DNA of 64,000 nucleotides from Lytechinus variegatus (Eukaryota > Echinodermata > Echinoidea > Temnopleuroida > Toxopneustidae), in contig NC_054744.1 in the NCBI RefSeq assembly GCF_018143015.1, positions 4,523,059 to 4,587,058 on the forward strand, read 5' to 3'. The position numbers and the translations under genes were made by a program. The notes under the pieces were generated by a model that saw nothing but the letters and a program-made list of their open reading frames with translations, ran no database searches and was not told the DNA's origin. This document shows, one piece after another, positions 36,195 to 47,179 of this stretch. Every line of letters starts with the position of its first letter. The stretch's first letter is position 1.

Positions 36195-36401
36195 TTAATT
36201 TCCTCGCCAGGAGTTGAACTTTAAACCCGGTATACTGTACGTGTGATATTCTGTAAACAAAGTTTTGTACTATACATTTTGGAGTGTACAAACATGCTGT
36301 TGTTTCGTATATGAAATGATATATGTTTGGCGCTGAGAACGAAGAGGGGATCGAGTTTGAATTAATACAGTCTACCGTAGGTTTTTACGAGTACTACCAA
36401 T

Positions 36402-36549
36402 ATGGCTGAAGCACCAAAATATAGATTAACGTACTTTGTCACTAGAGGACGGGCTGAACCCATCAGACTCCTGTTGGTTGATGCTGGGATCGAGTTTGAA
36501 GATCGGAGGTTTACACAAGAACAATGGATCGAGAGGAAAAATTCAGGAG
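36402..36549 (+). CDS. GST exon 1 (residues 1-49)
   Basis: Start ATG to donor G|GTAAAG, ending in phase 1. It encodes the first strand with Tyr11 and the RGRAEPIR helix. Confidence 0.93.
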
Positions 36550-39500
36550 GTAAAGATATCTTCAAGATGCGTTAGTTTCATTTTCGGTTATACCGTATAT
36601 GTCACGCACTCGGGACGCTCTAACTGTAGAGCCAAAATTTATAGCACATGCTCACACGCGACAAGGACTGAATATTTATCGGCGTGCCGTCACTGAGAGT
36701 GACGTAGAAGCTGTACATTTCTACCGCGCCTCGGCTATACAACTCGCCTCGTAAGTGCCTACCTATTTGTTTCCTATTCATGCTTACTTAAAGGACTAGT
36801 CTACCCTAACAAAAAGTTGATTTAGATAGAAAGAGACAAATTTGTCAAGCATAACTTTAAAAATTTCATCAAAATCGGATATAAAATAAGAAAGTTTCGC
36901 TTATAATATAATTTCACATCCCAGTCGGTATAAATAAGGGAACTGATGACATCACTTTTTTTTCTTGTATTTCATTATGTGAAATAATATGGAATATTCT
37001 AATTTCTCCACTTTCCAAACAAAGTTTTTTTCCTCTCTAAACACGCGGAATTGCCATTGTTTAACATTTTATGGTTTAGTCAAGTTGGTTATCAAATCTG
37101 TAAACATTCAAATAATGTTTAATCAAAACTATAAACAAAAGAAATAGCGAGTAAGTGACATCAGCGATTCTCATTTGCATGTGACTAAATTTTTGCTAAT
37201 AACTTTTTTGTGAAAAATAACTTTATTTTACTTGCCTGATTTTCCTCTATCGGTTCAAATCAACATTTTTTTTCTGAGGTGGACTTGACTTTTAAGGATG
37301 ATCAGGTAGAATGGGCAGGAAAATTTTCTTCCGGGGCAACTGTCCCGGTTACGATATGGACAAGTAGTGTTGACGGTTTCGGTTCTCAAGATTTGCTATA
37401 GATTCTTAACGAAATTCCTTATTGATTTTTTTTTCTTCAACAGAATTTCCTTTGAACCAATTACCGATCCTAGAGGCTGATGGGAAAACAATGGTGCAAA
37501 GTCGGGCCATCATGCGTCACCTGGCTAGAAAATATGGTTAGTTCCATAAATCATCATCGGTGATTAGTAGGAAATATTTTAAACATATATTTTATCAATC
37601 TACTTAGAACGTTGTCAAATATTCTGCTTCTTTTTGCTTCCATCATGGCTATCATGGCTATTGGGAGAAGTTTTTACAGATGATATTTTTTAATGAAAAA
37701 TCATTGGCAAAAGCGACTTTGATCATTTCACAGACAATCTCCGGTGTAGTTGTCGGGGTGTGGGTTGGATTGCAAGAAATCTGCAATCAATTACAAGTCA
37801 ATTGCTGTTCCGAAAAATCAATCAGAAGTCTGGTAATTAGTTCCGAATTTGCACTTTTCTTTTTCAGAAAAAATAAGGTCCCATGGGAGAAAAGTAATAT
37901 TCAATATCAGTGAAATTGGCTCTTTGATCTCCATTGCAAATATTTTCTAGATTTTTATGTACTATATTCATATTCATGATTCTTTTACTTGTTACAAGCA
38001 GTAGTAATCAATTTTGCTCCATGTTTAATTTTCATATAAAATTGCAATTGATTGCAAAATATTTTTTGGAACCCCCCCCCCCTACAAGTGCCTAGAGTTT
38101 TTTTTTACACTCCTAACTATTTACGTGTTTGATGAATACATAGATCTTTCATAAGTGAATTTACCCGAATCATTTCTTCTGCCATGCGTAACCATATATA
38201 GTAACGCAGCTGAATGATATAGTTATGACAGTATATTGGGTTTTTATTACCGAACCACGACGCGATAGCCTTTAATATTTTGTACATGTGAAATATTTTG
38301 CTGCAAAATATTCTTTTTTTTTCAATAAAAATTATCGAATTTTACAGAAAATTTACGAAGGATTCAGTAAGGACCAAAAGTATGAACATATTTTAGCAAA
38401 ATGTCCTAAGCTTTCTTTGTCCAAACGTTGCCTTATATTACCTAAAGGTTACATTGGCGCGACAGAAGAGGAAACATATCAGATCGATGTTCTCTGCGAG
38501 GCCTTGGAGGACTTGGTGGCTAGCGTGTTTGATATCGTGTTTAGCGACTTCGACCAAGCTTACAAGGTATTCATGTCAAGTTTCATTACTCCTCCCCAAA
38601 AATCAAAAGATTATAAAAAAAAATAATTCTTAAATAGAAGAATGGTCCTTATTCTGATGTCCTGTCAATCTAAAGCCATGGTCTACTCCTGTGTACAAAT
38701 TTTAATGATTATGGGAAGCCAAAATTTTCAAAATTGCATTTATATTGTGTGACCCGTTTCCTGAAGTCGGGTTTAACTTAAACTCAGGTTTAAAGTTGTG
38801 GTTTAAGTATTGGAAACCAAATGTCTCCAAATTGCTATCAAGTTGTATGTTTCTTATGTTCACTGTGCTCTTTCCTGATTCATCGATGGTGACGACAATC
38901 TATTTATACTTCCTATACAATTATGAATGATTTGAGAGTCAAATGAGCTGAAATATGATATCTCTACCGTTAGTGATTTATGTAACAAGTGGCTATCCAT
39001 ACTTAAACCACAACTTTAAACCTAAGTTTAAGTTAAACCCAACTTCAAAATACGGGCCTATGTGTCCTATCTTTACTTGGCTCTTTTCTGGTGTTCTATC
39101 GACACTTTGAAGAGAACCATTCCAGTCATTATTCAAACTTAGGCCTGTGTCTTTTTTTTTTCATTGTTAAATGAGCCGATGAATTGAATATGTACTGTTA
39201 AAGATACCTGTCACAAAAGAGTACCGAGGTGTGACGTGATTATTTTTCAATTTTTGCATTTTTAGCATTTTTATACCACATTTTGGTAGAGCGTGGTGAA
39301 CGCCCCCCGGCCCCACAACCAAAATATGGTGGATATCGGTCCGTGGGGCCCCAAGATATGACCTCATGAATACATAATTAGCCCCATTGAAGTTAATATT
39401 GTAAATGGGGCTAATTATGTATATTTTGGAATTGGGGGTTGTCATCATGCTTTACCAGAATATGGTATAAAAAATGTTGAAATGCGAAGAAAAAGATTGT

Positions 39501-42500
39501 TGCGTCATCACTTCGGTTCTCTATTTGCTACCCATACTCCAATTGCATTAAGTAACGTGATATTGGTAAAACAAAGGAAGGAAAAAAGAAAAGAGGAAGA
39601 AATCTTTAGGAGACCGACCCATAACCCCCCCCAAAAAAAAAAAAGAAAAAGTTTTCTTCACCGTCTGCTTCAGTACGGACTCAAGACATCTTACAAATTT
39701 CTCCGTATTTTTTTGCTTGAAAGGATAAACTCAAAGAGAATCTACCACAGACTATCATTCCTCGCCAGCTGAAGTTCTTAGAGAAGGCGCTTGAAGACAA
39801 CCCTTCAGGAAGCGGCTACTTCGTTGGTCAAGATGTAAGAATAGGGAATGTTCGCGATCACTCTATTTACGCGATCGTTCTCTGTAACGCAGAGAATCTT
39901 GTCAAAAGCCCTTCAATGACAAAGCAGCCTGTGTCGAAAAAAATAATCGGTGAATCAAAACGGCAGTGTCGTCCTGTAGTCTAGACAAACGATATATTTT
40001 GAGTCTGGTCTGTATCTTCGGACGATCTGCTGCCTGGGTCCGCCAACCTTCGACACCCCCCCCCCTCAGCTGTCCGTTGTGATTTGACATGAATTTTCAA
40101 AGAAATTTGGTGCGTTGTAGAAAGCGACTGCGTATATATCGTGATTGCGAAATACGCCCGGAAAAACGCTAATTAACACCCTACCACAATACACACCTAA
40201 CACTGTGATGATGATGATGGTGTACGTATCCACGGAGAACCACATCAGACTTTACTCCGGTGCTTAACTTTTGGTGTTCTTTCAACACCCATTAGTGTTA
40301 TTAGAACACGATTGATTCTAACTTTTACACTCTTTGGTGTCATATTCAATCTATCAGTCTATACAGGGCGTAATTCTTAAAGACCCTAACCGGTGTAAAA
40401 ACAATCATATATCAAAATAAAGGTAATGATTCATACAATACAAATATACCAAAAATATTACATATATCTCCTTCCAATAGTTAAAAATATTAAATAAAAA
40501 TCAAAGAAACTGCTCCTCCAAATTACGCTTTGATTGAGCACCCCCCACGTCGCCTGGAAATGATGACGTCACGTTGTGTCTGGAGGGTTGTGATTCCATA
40601 GGTTTGTGTACAAAAAGCATTGGGTATTTTCTTCCATTTCCATGTTATGAATCCATTTTTTTTTCGTTTTCAGATGAAAATGGCACTCAAAATTATTCAC
40701 TGTTCAAATTGTTGTAAACCTACAACTATTCACTACCTTTTTTGTGATTTCTTTGTTTGGCTCTTATTGGGCCTAAATTGCTATGTCAGGAAAAGTTGTT
40801 ATACATAATCTAAATGCAGATAGAATTGAAATCTGCGCCAAATAAGCAGGAATAAAAATATGGCAAAAACTAGTTCAAAACTGTAGATTTCATAAATTCA
40901 AGCTTGTGGGAAAAAATATATGCGATATCCCTCTGTGATAGAAATGAAGAGAATGAAATGCGTTTTCTGGAAAACAAAAAAATCACCCAGTTTTTCTGTG
41001 TACAAACCTATGGAATCACGACGCTTCTTACACAACGTGACGTCACGGTTTCGAGGCAGGTGAAAAGCACAATAAAGCCTATTTTCTAAACGGGGTTCGA
41101 AGCCCGATAATTGGAATATTCTTAAGCAAAATACTCAGCTGGGAAGCGATGAAAATGCATAAAGCATACCTTGCTGTATTAAGTAGCTTATAAGCTTTCG
41201 ATTGGTATATAAATTATCAGTTTCATTTTTGGGTCCGGTCTGGATCTTAAAGCCACATGTGGTGTACATGGGGTAATCCCTCTAACAGTCTTAAGACCAC
41301 ACCGGATTTTACAGCGTGAGGGGGGGGGGGTGAATCATTTACCCAATAACACATCGTGATCGTATTGTGTTTGAAATTGTGAAAATATTATTCACACTGT
41401 TAAAATGCTCACATCCGACAGTGTGAAGATATTTTCACACTGTGGACACCTCGACAGTGTGGTTGTTCACATGGTCGACTGTGTAAATACGTTTTTTACA
41501 CTGTTGAAATATGCTCAGCTTGAACAGCTAGTATGAAGATATTTTCACACTGTGAACACCTCGATCGCTTGACTGCTCACAGTGTGTTCACATGGTCGAC
41601 TGTGTAAATATGTTTCTTTACACTGTTGAAATATGCTCAGTTTGAACAGCTAGTTATTTTCACACTGTGAACACCTCGATAGCTTGACTGCTCACAGTGT
41701 GTTCACATGGTCGACTGTGTAAATATGTTTCTTTACACTGTTGAAATATGCTCAGTGTGAACAGCTAGTGTGAAGATATTTTCACACTGTGGACACCTCG
41801 ACAATTTGGCTGCTCACAGCCCGTTCGCATGCATGGACGACGTATTTCTGATTCGCGCTGTTGAAATGCTCCAATTAAACAGTGTGAAGGTGATTTCACA
41901 CTGTGCTTCACACTGTGAACACACTGTGGCACGCTGTGTTCTTTCCAGTACACTTTAAAAATTGCGGTGTTAAAACTGACACCAATTGGTGTTTATAGAG
42001 GACCACACCCTGAGGTTTGAAAATTACACCCTAGAGATTAATCGTAACACCAAAGAGTGTAAATGTAACAACATAAGGTGTTGAAGGTGTTGTAATAACA
42101 CCTATAGGTGTAAAAATAGCACCACCAATTTAACACAGGTGTAAAATAACTGGTGTGGTCCTCTATGTACACCGGTTAACACCACAGTTTTTTTTCTGTG
42201 TAGGGATATGCTACAGTCACACCAACGAAACCGACTCCAAACCGACCGATGGCCGCATACGTCGATAGAAGCAACGTGATATCCGGATTTGGTCTTGAGT
42301 TGGTTTTGCTTGTGCACAGTGGCTTTCAGAGGATACATAACATTTGCTCCGATAGGAAATTTGCACGTTAAGCCAAACATGAAACCTAACCTCCAAAACT
42401 GAATAATCCCTAATCCTTATTTTCACATCATTCTGAACCAAAAACACTACGACAAACCTAATTCTCACCCTATGCATATTTGTCTTAGATTCATTATGAA

Positions 42501-42699
42501 AAGCTATTTCTGTACTTCTTCGTTTCAGGCTACCTTGGTTGAGTTCACGTACTTCACCTTCATCGAGAATGTGTTGAACATGTTCCCTAATGTTATGGAT
42601 CCCGCTGAATTCCCCAAACTTCATGCGAACCGAGAGCTGGTGAGGTCTAGGGAGAAGATTGCCGCTTACCTTGATAAGCAAACACCATCCTATATGTAA
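36402..42699 (+). CDS. Cytosolic glutathione S-transferase, sigma/pi-like; complete 5-exon gene
   Basis: Joining 36402-36549, 37444-37536, 38448-38566, 39724-39834 and 42529-42699 gives 213 codons with stop TAA, the usual length for soluble GSTs. All junctions are GT-AG. Residues 7-16 (YRLTYFVTRG) contain the catalytic-type Tyr11. Residues 55-60 (QLPILE) carry the cis-proline, and Q68-S69 form the glutathione gamma-glutamyl site of the thioredoxin-like domain (1-81). The all-helical C-terminal domain follows, with YFVGQD at 152-157. This fold conjugates glutathione to electrophiles in the cytosol; vertebrate sigma members also make prostaglandin D2. Sigma is favoured by the LTYF start and RGRAEPIR, but pi-like features (YQIDVLCEALEDL region) leave the class open. 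The N-capping box that is usually S/T-x-x-D reads T-L-V-E (159-162). The ATG is the first in-frame start that precedes the conserved strand. Introns are full of foldback elements. Confidence 0.93.
36792..37301. mobile_element. Family B TTAA foldback MITE in GST intron 1
   Basis: It begins AGGACTAGTCTACCC and ends GAGGTGGACTTGACTT. TTAA lies at 36788-36791 and 37302-37305. It is more diverged and shorter (510 bp) than the other full copies, so probably older. Confidence 0.75.
37444..37536 (+). CDS. GST exon 2 (residues 50-81)
   Basis: The acceptor follows TTCTTCAACAG and the donor is ATATG|GTTAGT. It encodes QLPILEADGK and VQSRAIMRHLARKY, the glutathione-binding half of the N-terminal domain. 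Confidence 0.93.
37560..38440. other. GST intron 2: no gene-like content
   Basis: AT-rich. A foldback-like pair containing CTGCAATCAATTACAAG (37780s) and AATTGCAATTGATTGCAAAA (about 38040-38060) suggests another small MITE. A C-run lies at 38073-38082. Confidence 0.4.
38448..38566 (+). CDS. GST exon 3 (residues 81-120)
   Basis: The acceptor is ACCTAAAG|GTTAC and completes a split Gly codon. The donor is ACAAG|GTATTC. It encodes YIGATEEETYQIDVLCEAL, the start of the helical domain. The open frame extends upstream of the acceptor (from 38288), but that part does not fit the family. Confidence 0.9.
38750..39058. mobile_element. Foldback MITE in GST intron 3
   Basis: CCTGAAGTCGGGTTTAACTT...TTTAAAGTTGTGGTTTAAGTAT is mirrored by ATACTTAAACCACAACTTTA...AAGTTAAACCCAACTTCAAA, with arms of about 75 bp. 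It is the same family as 6186-6490. Confidence 0.8.
39270..39475. repeat. Foldback with 19-bp perfect inner hairpin, GST intron 3
   Basis: ATACATAATTAGCCCCATT (39370-39388) and its exact complement (39404-39422) lie within a longer imperfect palindrome that starts TTTTTATACCACATTTTGG and ends CAGAATATGGTATAAAAAA. Confidence 0.75.
39724..39834 (+). CDS. GST exon 4 (residues 121-157)
   Basis: The acceptor is TTGAAAG|GATAAA and the donor is AAGAT|GTAAGA, phase 0 at both ends. It encodes PRQLKFLEKALEDN and YFVGQD. Confidence 0.92.
39862..40160. mobile_element. Family F foldback MITE in GST intron 4
   Basis: It shares AGAATCTTGTCAAAAGCCCT, AATGACAAAGCAGCCTGTGT and CAGCTGTCCGTTGTGATTTG with the copy at 28262-28548. 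Confidence 0.6.
40190..41370. other. GST intron 4, middle part
   Basis: A partial family D-like block at 40250-40400 (TTTACACTCTTTGGTGTCAT, CCGGTGTAAAAAC). The remainder is AT-rich with no exon. A G-run lies at 41321-41331. Confidence 0.4.
41380..41948. repeat. Family E repeat with four ~110-120-bp internal tandem units
   Basis: Units start near 41421, 41531, 41653 and 41768. Each carries ATTTTCACACTGTG(A/G)ACACC; the first three also carry CACATGGTCGACTGTGTAAA and TTTACACTGTTGAAATATGC, which the fourth has only in diverged form. CACACTGTG recurs throughout. The block ends GCTGTGTTCTTTCCAG, the same end as the copy at 44113-44423. Confidence 0.75.
41949..42202. mobile_element. Family D foldback MITE in GST intron 4
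   Basis: It begins TACACTTTAAAAATTGCGGT and ends CCACAGTTTTTTTTCTGTGTA. It is internally palindromic, rich in GGTGTTA/TAACACC. Its reverse complement is the copy at 43130-43374. Confidence 0.75.
42205..42310. mobile_element. Family G piece just 5' of GST exon 5
   Basis: GCTACAGTCACACCAACGAA with CCGACTCCAAACCGACCG. Only the left end is clear. Confidence 0.45.
42529..42699 (+). CDS. GST exon 5 (residues 158-213 and stop)
   Basis: The acceptor is CGTTTCAG|GCTACC. It encodes ATLVEFTYFTFIENVL through EKIAAYLDKQTPSYM, then TAA at 42697-42699. Confidence 0.93.
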   Translation, partial: ATLVEFTYFTFIENVLNMFPNVMDPAEFPKLHANRELVRSREKIAAYLDKQTPSYM

Positions 42700-43090
42700 A
42701 CCTCCCGCCACCAATCAAGACGTCCAGAGTTTCGCTCTTCAGCTGAAACACCACACACCCAACGACTTCCAACACCATCACCACCACCACCACCAACAAC
42801 AACAACAATGACAACAATATCATAAGCAACAACGACTTCAGCCAATACTACTACTCCCGGACTACTACTACTACCACTAGTAGACGATTTCTACCTAGTG
42901 CTCTCTGTCCAAAAGATGGACTGCACGGTCAAGCAGCCATACTTTTTTACATTGTCTTTAATTTCAAATCGCTGTATTCTTTATGTTAGATGAATGATTA
43001 TACGTCTGACTAAATGTTGAGTCTTTGATACTATATTTTTGTAATATATACTTGTGAAATATGCATAATAAATTAAAATCAAAATAATAT
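42700..43090 (+). other. GST 3' untranslated region with poly(A) signal
   Basis: A (CAC)n/(CAA)n/(CTA)n triplet stretch occupies about 42773-42890. AATAAA at 43067-43072 is the only canonical signal in the downstream few hundred bases, so cleavage is expected near 43085-43095. Confidence 0.6.
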
Positions 43091-43129
43091 TTTCAATTTC
43101 TTTCTATAAAGACATATTCAAACAGTAAT

Positions 43130-43374
43130 TACACAGCAAAAACTGTGGTGTTAACCGGTGTACATAGTGGACCACACCAGTTATTTTACACAGGTGTTAC
43201 ATTGATGGTGTTGTAGTTTTACACCTATAGGTGTTATTACAACACCTTTTGTTGTTACATTTACACTCTTTGGTATTATGTTTAATCTCTATGGTGTAAT
43301 TTTAACACCTCATGGTGTGGTCCTCTATTAACACCAATTGGTGTCAGTTTTAACACCGCAGTTTTTACAGTGTA
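43130..43374. mobile_element. Family D foldback MITE immediately after the GST poly(A) site
   Basis: It begins TACACAGCAAAAACTGTGGT and ends GCAGTTTTTACAGTGTA. Short TA flanks are possible. It is inverted relative to 41949-42202. Confidence 0.75.
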
Positions 43375-43379
43375 TATTA

Positions 43380-44105
43380 AATTTAGCCATTGTATAAATC
43401 TGAAAGCACGTATTACGAGAGGAGTGTGGCCTGTAATTTTGTTCCATTACTATATGTTAAACAAATTATAGTATCCCTCTGACAATAAATTGAAAACGTT
43501 GAAAAAATATATACAGACAGTAACCATAGTAGCTCTCACTTTTTCACACAACCATTTGCTATAAGTTGCTATCACCTTTTAGTGTAAGTTACACGATTGG
43601 CTCGAAAAAAATACGAGAAGAAACGCGCCAAAAGTACAACCACCTGTATTATCGTACGTTATGCTACCGAATACATGAAGAATAAAAGTAGTCGGGGGCA
43701 TATGAAAAAGGATAAGGTTTGACCCAGTTGGATGCATGCTAAAAGCGTGACAGTTCAGAAATTTAGGATTTAGCCCCAGGAAGACAATAAAAAGACGGGT
43801 AGAGCGGTGTTTGGCCTGACAGTGTTTCCCCTGGGCAGGAGGATGTAAGAGTTATGCACGTGGAGGTGGCTTGGTATATTGAATTTGCGTAAACTTTCGT
43901 TCTGAACTACATATTTGACTATGAGTGAATGAAGAGCTTCCTTGTATACGAATAAGTTGTGTTGGAGGGCGACATTATGGGTGGAGATGGGGCGGGGGGG
44001 GGGGGGCGGCCACCCCCAAAGAAAATATTAGGGGATAAATAAAATCATTTCTCCCCATATTTGTGAAAGCTTGAAATTTCAAAATATGCATTGCAAATAA
44101 TTATT
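43380..44105. other. Unassigned intergenic stretch with G-run at 43994-44007
   Basis: No gene. A G-run followed by CCACCCCC may be a hAT-type remnant. Confidence 0.35.
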
Positions 44106-44112
44106 TTAAAAG

Positions 44113-44423
44113 CATTGGAAAGCCCTATCAAAAAGACTTTGACACACCCTACTGCGGTGTGTTCCTCAGTGTGGATCACTATGTGCCATCAGCTTCACAC
44201 TGTCAAATTTGAGCATTTCAACAGTCACTGTGATTCACATATTCGCATAGTCGACCATATGTGAACACGCTGTGAACAATCACCACACTGTAGAGGTGTT
44301 CACAGTGTGAACATGTCTTCACATTGTTGAATTTTAACATTTTCACAGTGTGAATGATATTTTTACATAGTCCACTATGTGAACACACTGTGATCACACT
44401 GTGTGACACTGTGTTCTTTCCAG
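44113..44423. repeat. Family E repeat, second copy
   Basis: The left TTGGAAAGCCC is roughly mirrored by the right GTTCTTTCCAG. It has many CACACTGTG/CACAGTGTG motifs but no tandem expansion of the long unit. Confidence 0.6.
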
Positions 44424-44689
44424 CATGGAATGATAATATTGACGGATACCACTTTCCACAGCGTAAACAACATTGTCTGAATAGCTTTGCATTTGTTCTG
44501 TAATTATGTTTACATCAATATGATTTTGTTTCTTCTCTTTTTTCTTTCCTGTATATAAACGCATATATAAATAAGTCGAGTATATTTTCTTCATTTCAAA
44601 GGGGGATACACACTTTACAAGATTTGCTTTTTAGTGGACCCCCTCATTTTCATTTGTGCTCAATATCATACTGGGTTTTATTTCCGAAG

Positions 44690-44800
44690 TAAGAATGCTT
44701 TTCTGTAAAATTGTATTGATTTGTTTTAATTTATATTACTTTGTATTTATGTTTTGAATGGATATGGAATAAAGAATTAAATTGAATTGAAACATGCATC
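44690..44800 (+). mobile_element. Probable LINE 3' tail
   Basis: TTTGTATTTATGTTTTGAAT followed by GGAATAAAGAATTAAATTG and GAATT repeats. This is a CR1/L2-like tail style with no coding sequence. Confidence 0.4.
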
Positions 44801-44888
44801 ACACGACTTGGAAATAAAATTAAGTGTTAGAAATGCCACATATTCTCACTGTCCCTTAAAAGCCCCCTGGGAAACTGAAAACGCCAGC

Positions 44889-45111
44889 CAGCCACTATCG
44901 TACCCTGACGACCACAACCCATGCAAAGGACGTATCCCTGGCCCCCCCCCCCCTTGACGAGCTCGAAGGCCCTTTTTTTTGCTTGTAAATTTCTTTTCTG
45001 GTACGAAACCCTATATTTGGGGTTGAAGACCTTTTTTCTTTTTTTTTTTGCTTGTCAAATTTTTGGGTGGACGAATTTGCCCCCCCGTGAAAAATTCTAG
45101 GTACGCCACTG
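44889..45111. mobile_element. hAT-type MITE with probable 8-bp target duplication
   Basis: The right end is CTAGGTACGCCACTG. The left end is a decayed CAGCCACTATCGTACC. The flanks ACGCCAGC (44881-44888) and AAGCCAGC (45112-45119) match at 7 of 8 positions. C-rich tracts lie inside both ends. Confidence 0.55.
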
Positions 45112-45119
45112 AAGCCAGC

Positions 45120-46290
45120 GATCTGCCGACAAAAGCGTCTTAGCCATCAAGGCAGATCTCGCGAATGATTTGTCATTTGATATTGAATGTGAAGTTGAGA
45201 AATATGAGCTTCGTTCTTTAACAGCGTTGTTGTTTGCCATCGGCTGAAGATTACGAACGCACCTGACATTTTTACACCAATCATCATTGATCAACGACAC
45301 AGACATAGAGCTCTCTCAAGCTCGATAGTCATTCATCAGTTTGTTTTGAAACATATATGGGATGAATGTTTGTAATGGGTTTGTTTTGCACAAAATGCAA
45401 TCCAGTAAATAAAAGAAAAACAAGATCAACAAAATATCGACGATACAGTATTTATGGCAACACTTATTCGAGGACTTCAACTAAGCCCAACAAAATATAT
45501 ATTTTATGCAAACATGGTATTCATTCTTCTTAGTGTTTTAATATTGATAGCTTTGGTCAACTTGAGTTGGTGTTTTAAAATCAAATATGAAAATAGGTAT
45601 ATATATATTTCACGCAAACGTGGTAAGAATTCTTCTTAGTGTTTTAGTCTACAAAGTGATTGCTAAAATGCCTTATTAACTGCCTGAACCTCTTTAGGAT
45701 AGTGCAGTACTACAAGTTTATCTGTCTTATTCTCTCTTTATTTGAAAAAAATAGAAATAAACTAAGACCAAATATTCCGCGGGGGACAAAAATCGAATTG
45801 AAGACTGACTCGTCTCCCTAAATTAAAAGTTTAGTTCAGAAGGCACGCAGATTGTATGGCCTCGACGAATTTTGTAATTTTGCGAACGGCTTGAACACAT
45901 CAATCAAATGACTCGAATTTTAGCTAAAAATTTTACTTGGATAATAAGATTTCCTGCATGTGTTGGGGGAACAAATGGACAATTTAATTCAAATCCCCGC
46001 CGGCTTCCTAAAGGTGACTGACTGACCAGGTTTCCGGGGGGGGGGGGGAGGGGGAATTCTCAGATTTTGTTAAGATTAGATACGGTTCTAACATTGAACT
46101 ATTTTCAGGATTAATTTAATGGTAAGGGGTTTTAAGTTAAAATAAATAGGAATATGGAAAATATAATGTCAGAAAGCAAGCCTAGGCTTAATTCTACCGT
46201 ATTGAAGTTTCTTTAAAAATCATTTCAGTTTAACTAGCTTCGATTTATTCTTCCGAAAGAATATACAGTGCATACCTTATTTTGTGAGCG
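45120..46290. other. Unassigned intergenic stretch
   Basis: A local direct repeat: GCAAACATGGTATTCATTCTTCTTAGTG-like text at about 45509-45540 recurs at about 45615-45645. A G-run lies at 46037-46054. No gene is supported. Confidence 0.4.
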
Positions 46291-46295
46291 GTATA

Positions 46296-46745
46296 AACAT
46301 TATAATCACACCAACGAAACTAACTCACATGTGTTTTATTTTTATAGACTTTGAAAAATTATTTTTTTTTCTTCTGATATATCAATAAAGATTTCTTCAA
46401 AACTCGCAACAAATACGATAATTATAAAGAATGTTCGGTTTGGAGTAAGTTTCATCGGTATGAGTGTAGCATGATAGCACAGTTCCGCCAACATAAGCGA
46501 ATCCAGATCAGGGGCCGCGGAACGGTTTTCAAAGTGGGGGCTGATCATGCAAAAATCACAATCCTATGGTGATTTTTACGTTTTTGTACACGGTTTTAGA
46601 AAAAAGTGGGGGCTGAAGCCCCCCTCCCCCCCCCCCCCCCCGCTTCCGATGCCCCTGTAGATCGACATCATAACCTATCACCTTATTTTTAATGAGATAC
46701 CATATCGGTCGATTCGGAGACAGTTTCATTGGTGTAAACTGCAGC
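46296..46745. mobile_element. Family G foldback interrupted by a CAGGGGC-ended MITE
   Basis: The outer element runs from AATCACACCAACGAAACTAA to CAGTTTCATTGGTGTAAACT. The inner element (46509-46657) starts CAGGGGCCGCGGAACGG and ends CCGCTTCCGATGCCCCTG. Confidence 0.55.
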
Positions 46746-46848
46746 AGTAAGAATACGACGTGCACCGTCCGTGTGTTCTGAAGAATTCCTTCACTAGTTT
46801 CCCCTTAAATCGCGTTCAGATACTGCATGCTCTAATTTATACTCAAAG

Positions 46849-47140
46849 GAGTTTTAACAACCGCAACGCAGAACGCTTTCTGGAACATAGAGAATCTATT
46901 GTCCAATGCCCATTGTGAAATTGAAGGCTTTGTCGAAGGCTTGATGAATTGTTGACAAACAGCAGTTTCTTCGTAAATTCTGGGCAAACGACATATTTGC
47001 ATTTTTTTAAGTTATAGCTCCAAAACCAGGACGAAACTGATGTTCCGATTCAACAGTTTTCGACAAATACCTCACAGCCTTTCATTGTAATTTGAATCTT
47101 ATTTCCAATGCATTTGCTCTGCGTCGCAGGTAAAAACTTC
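46849..47140. mobile_element. Family F foldback MITE
   Basis: CAACGCAGAACGCTTTCTGG at the left, with ATTGAAGGCTTTGTCGAAGG inside. TTTTCGACAAATACCTCACA and CATTTGCTCTGCGTCGCAGG lie at the right in opposite sense. Confidence 0.6.
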
Positions 47141-47179
47141 ACTTATTTGAAACATTGAACCCTAGTGAGTGATCGCTGT

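Noticed and set aside
38288-38447. Upstream extension of the GST exon 3 open frame
   Set aside because: It lies before a good acceptor at 38447, contributes nothing like a GST, and would insert ~53 residues into a conserved junction.
42217-42714. 165-codon open frame on the minus strand
   Set aside because: It is the antisense shadow of GST exon 5 plus adjoining intron. The + strand exon has splice sites and family motifs; this frame has neither.
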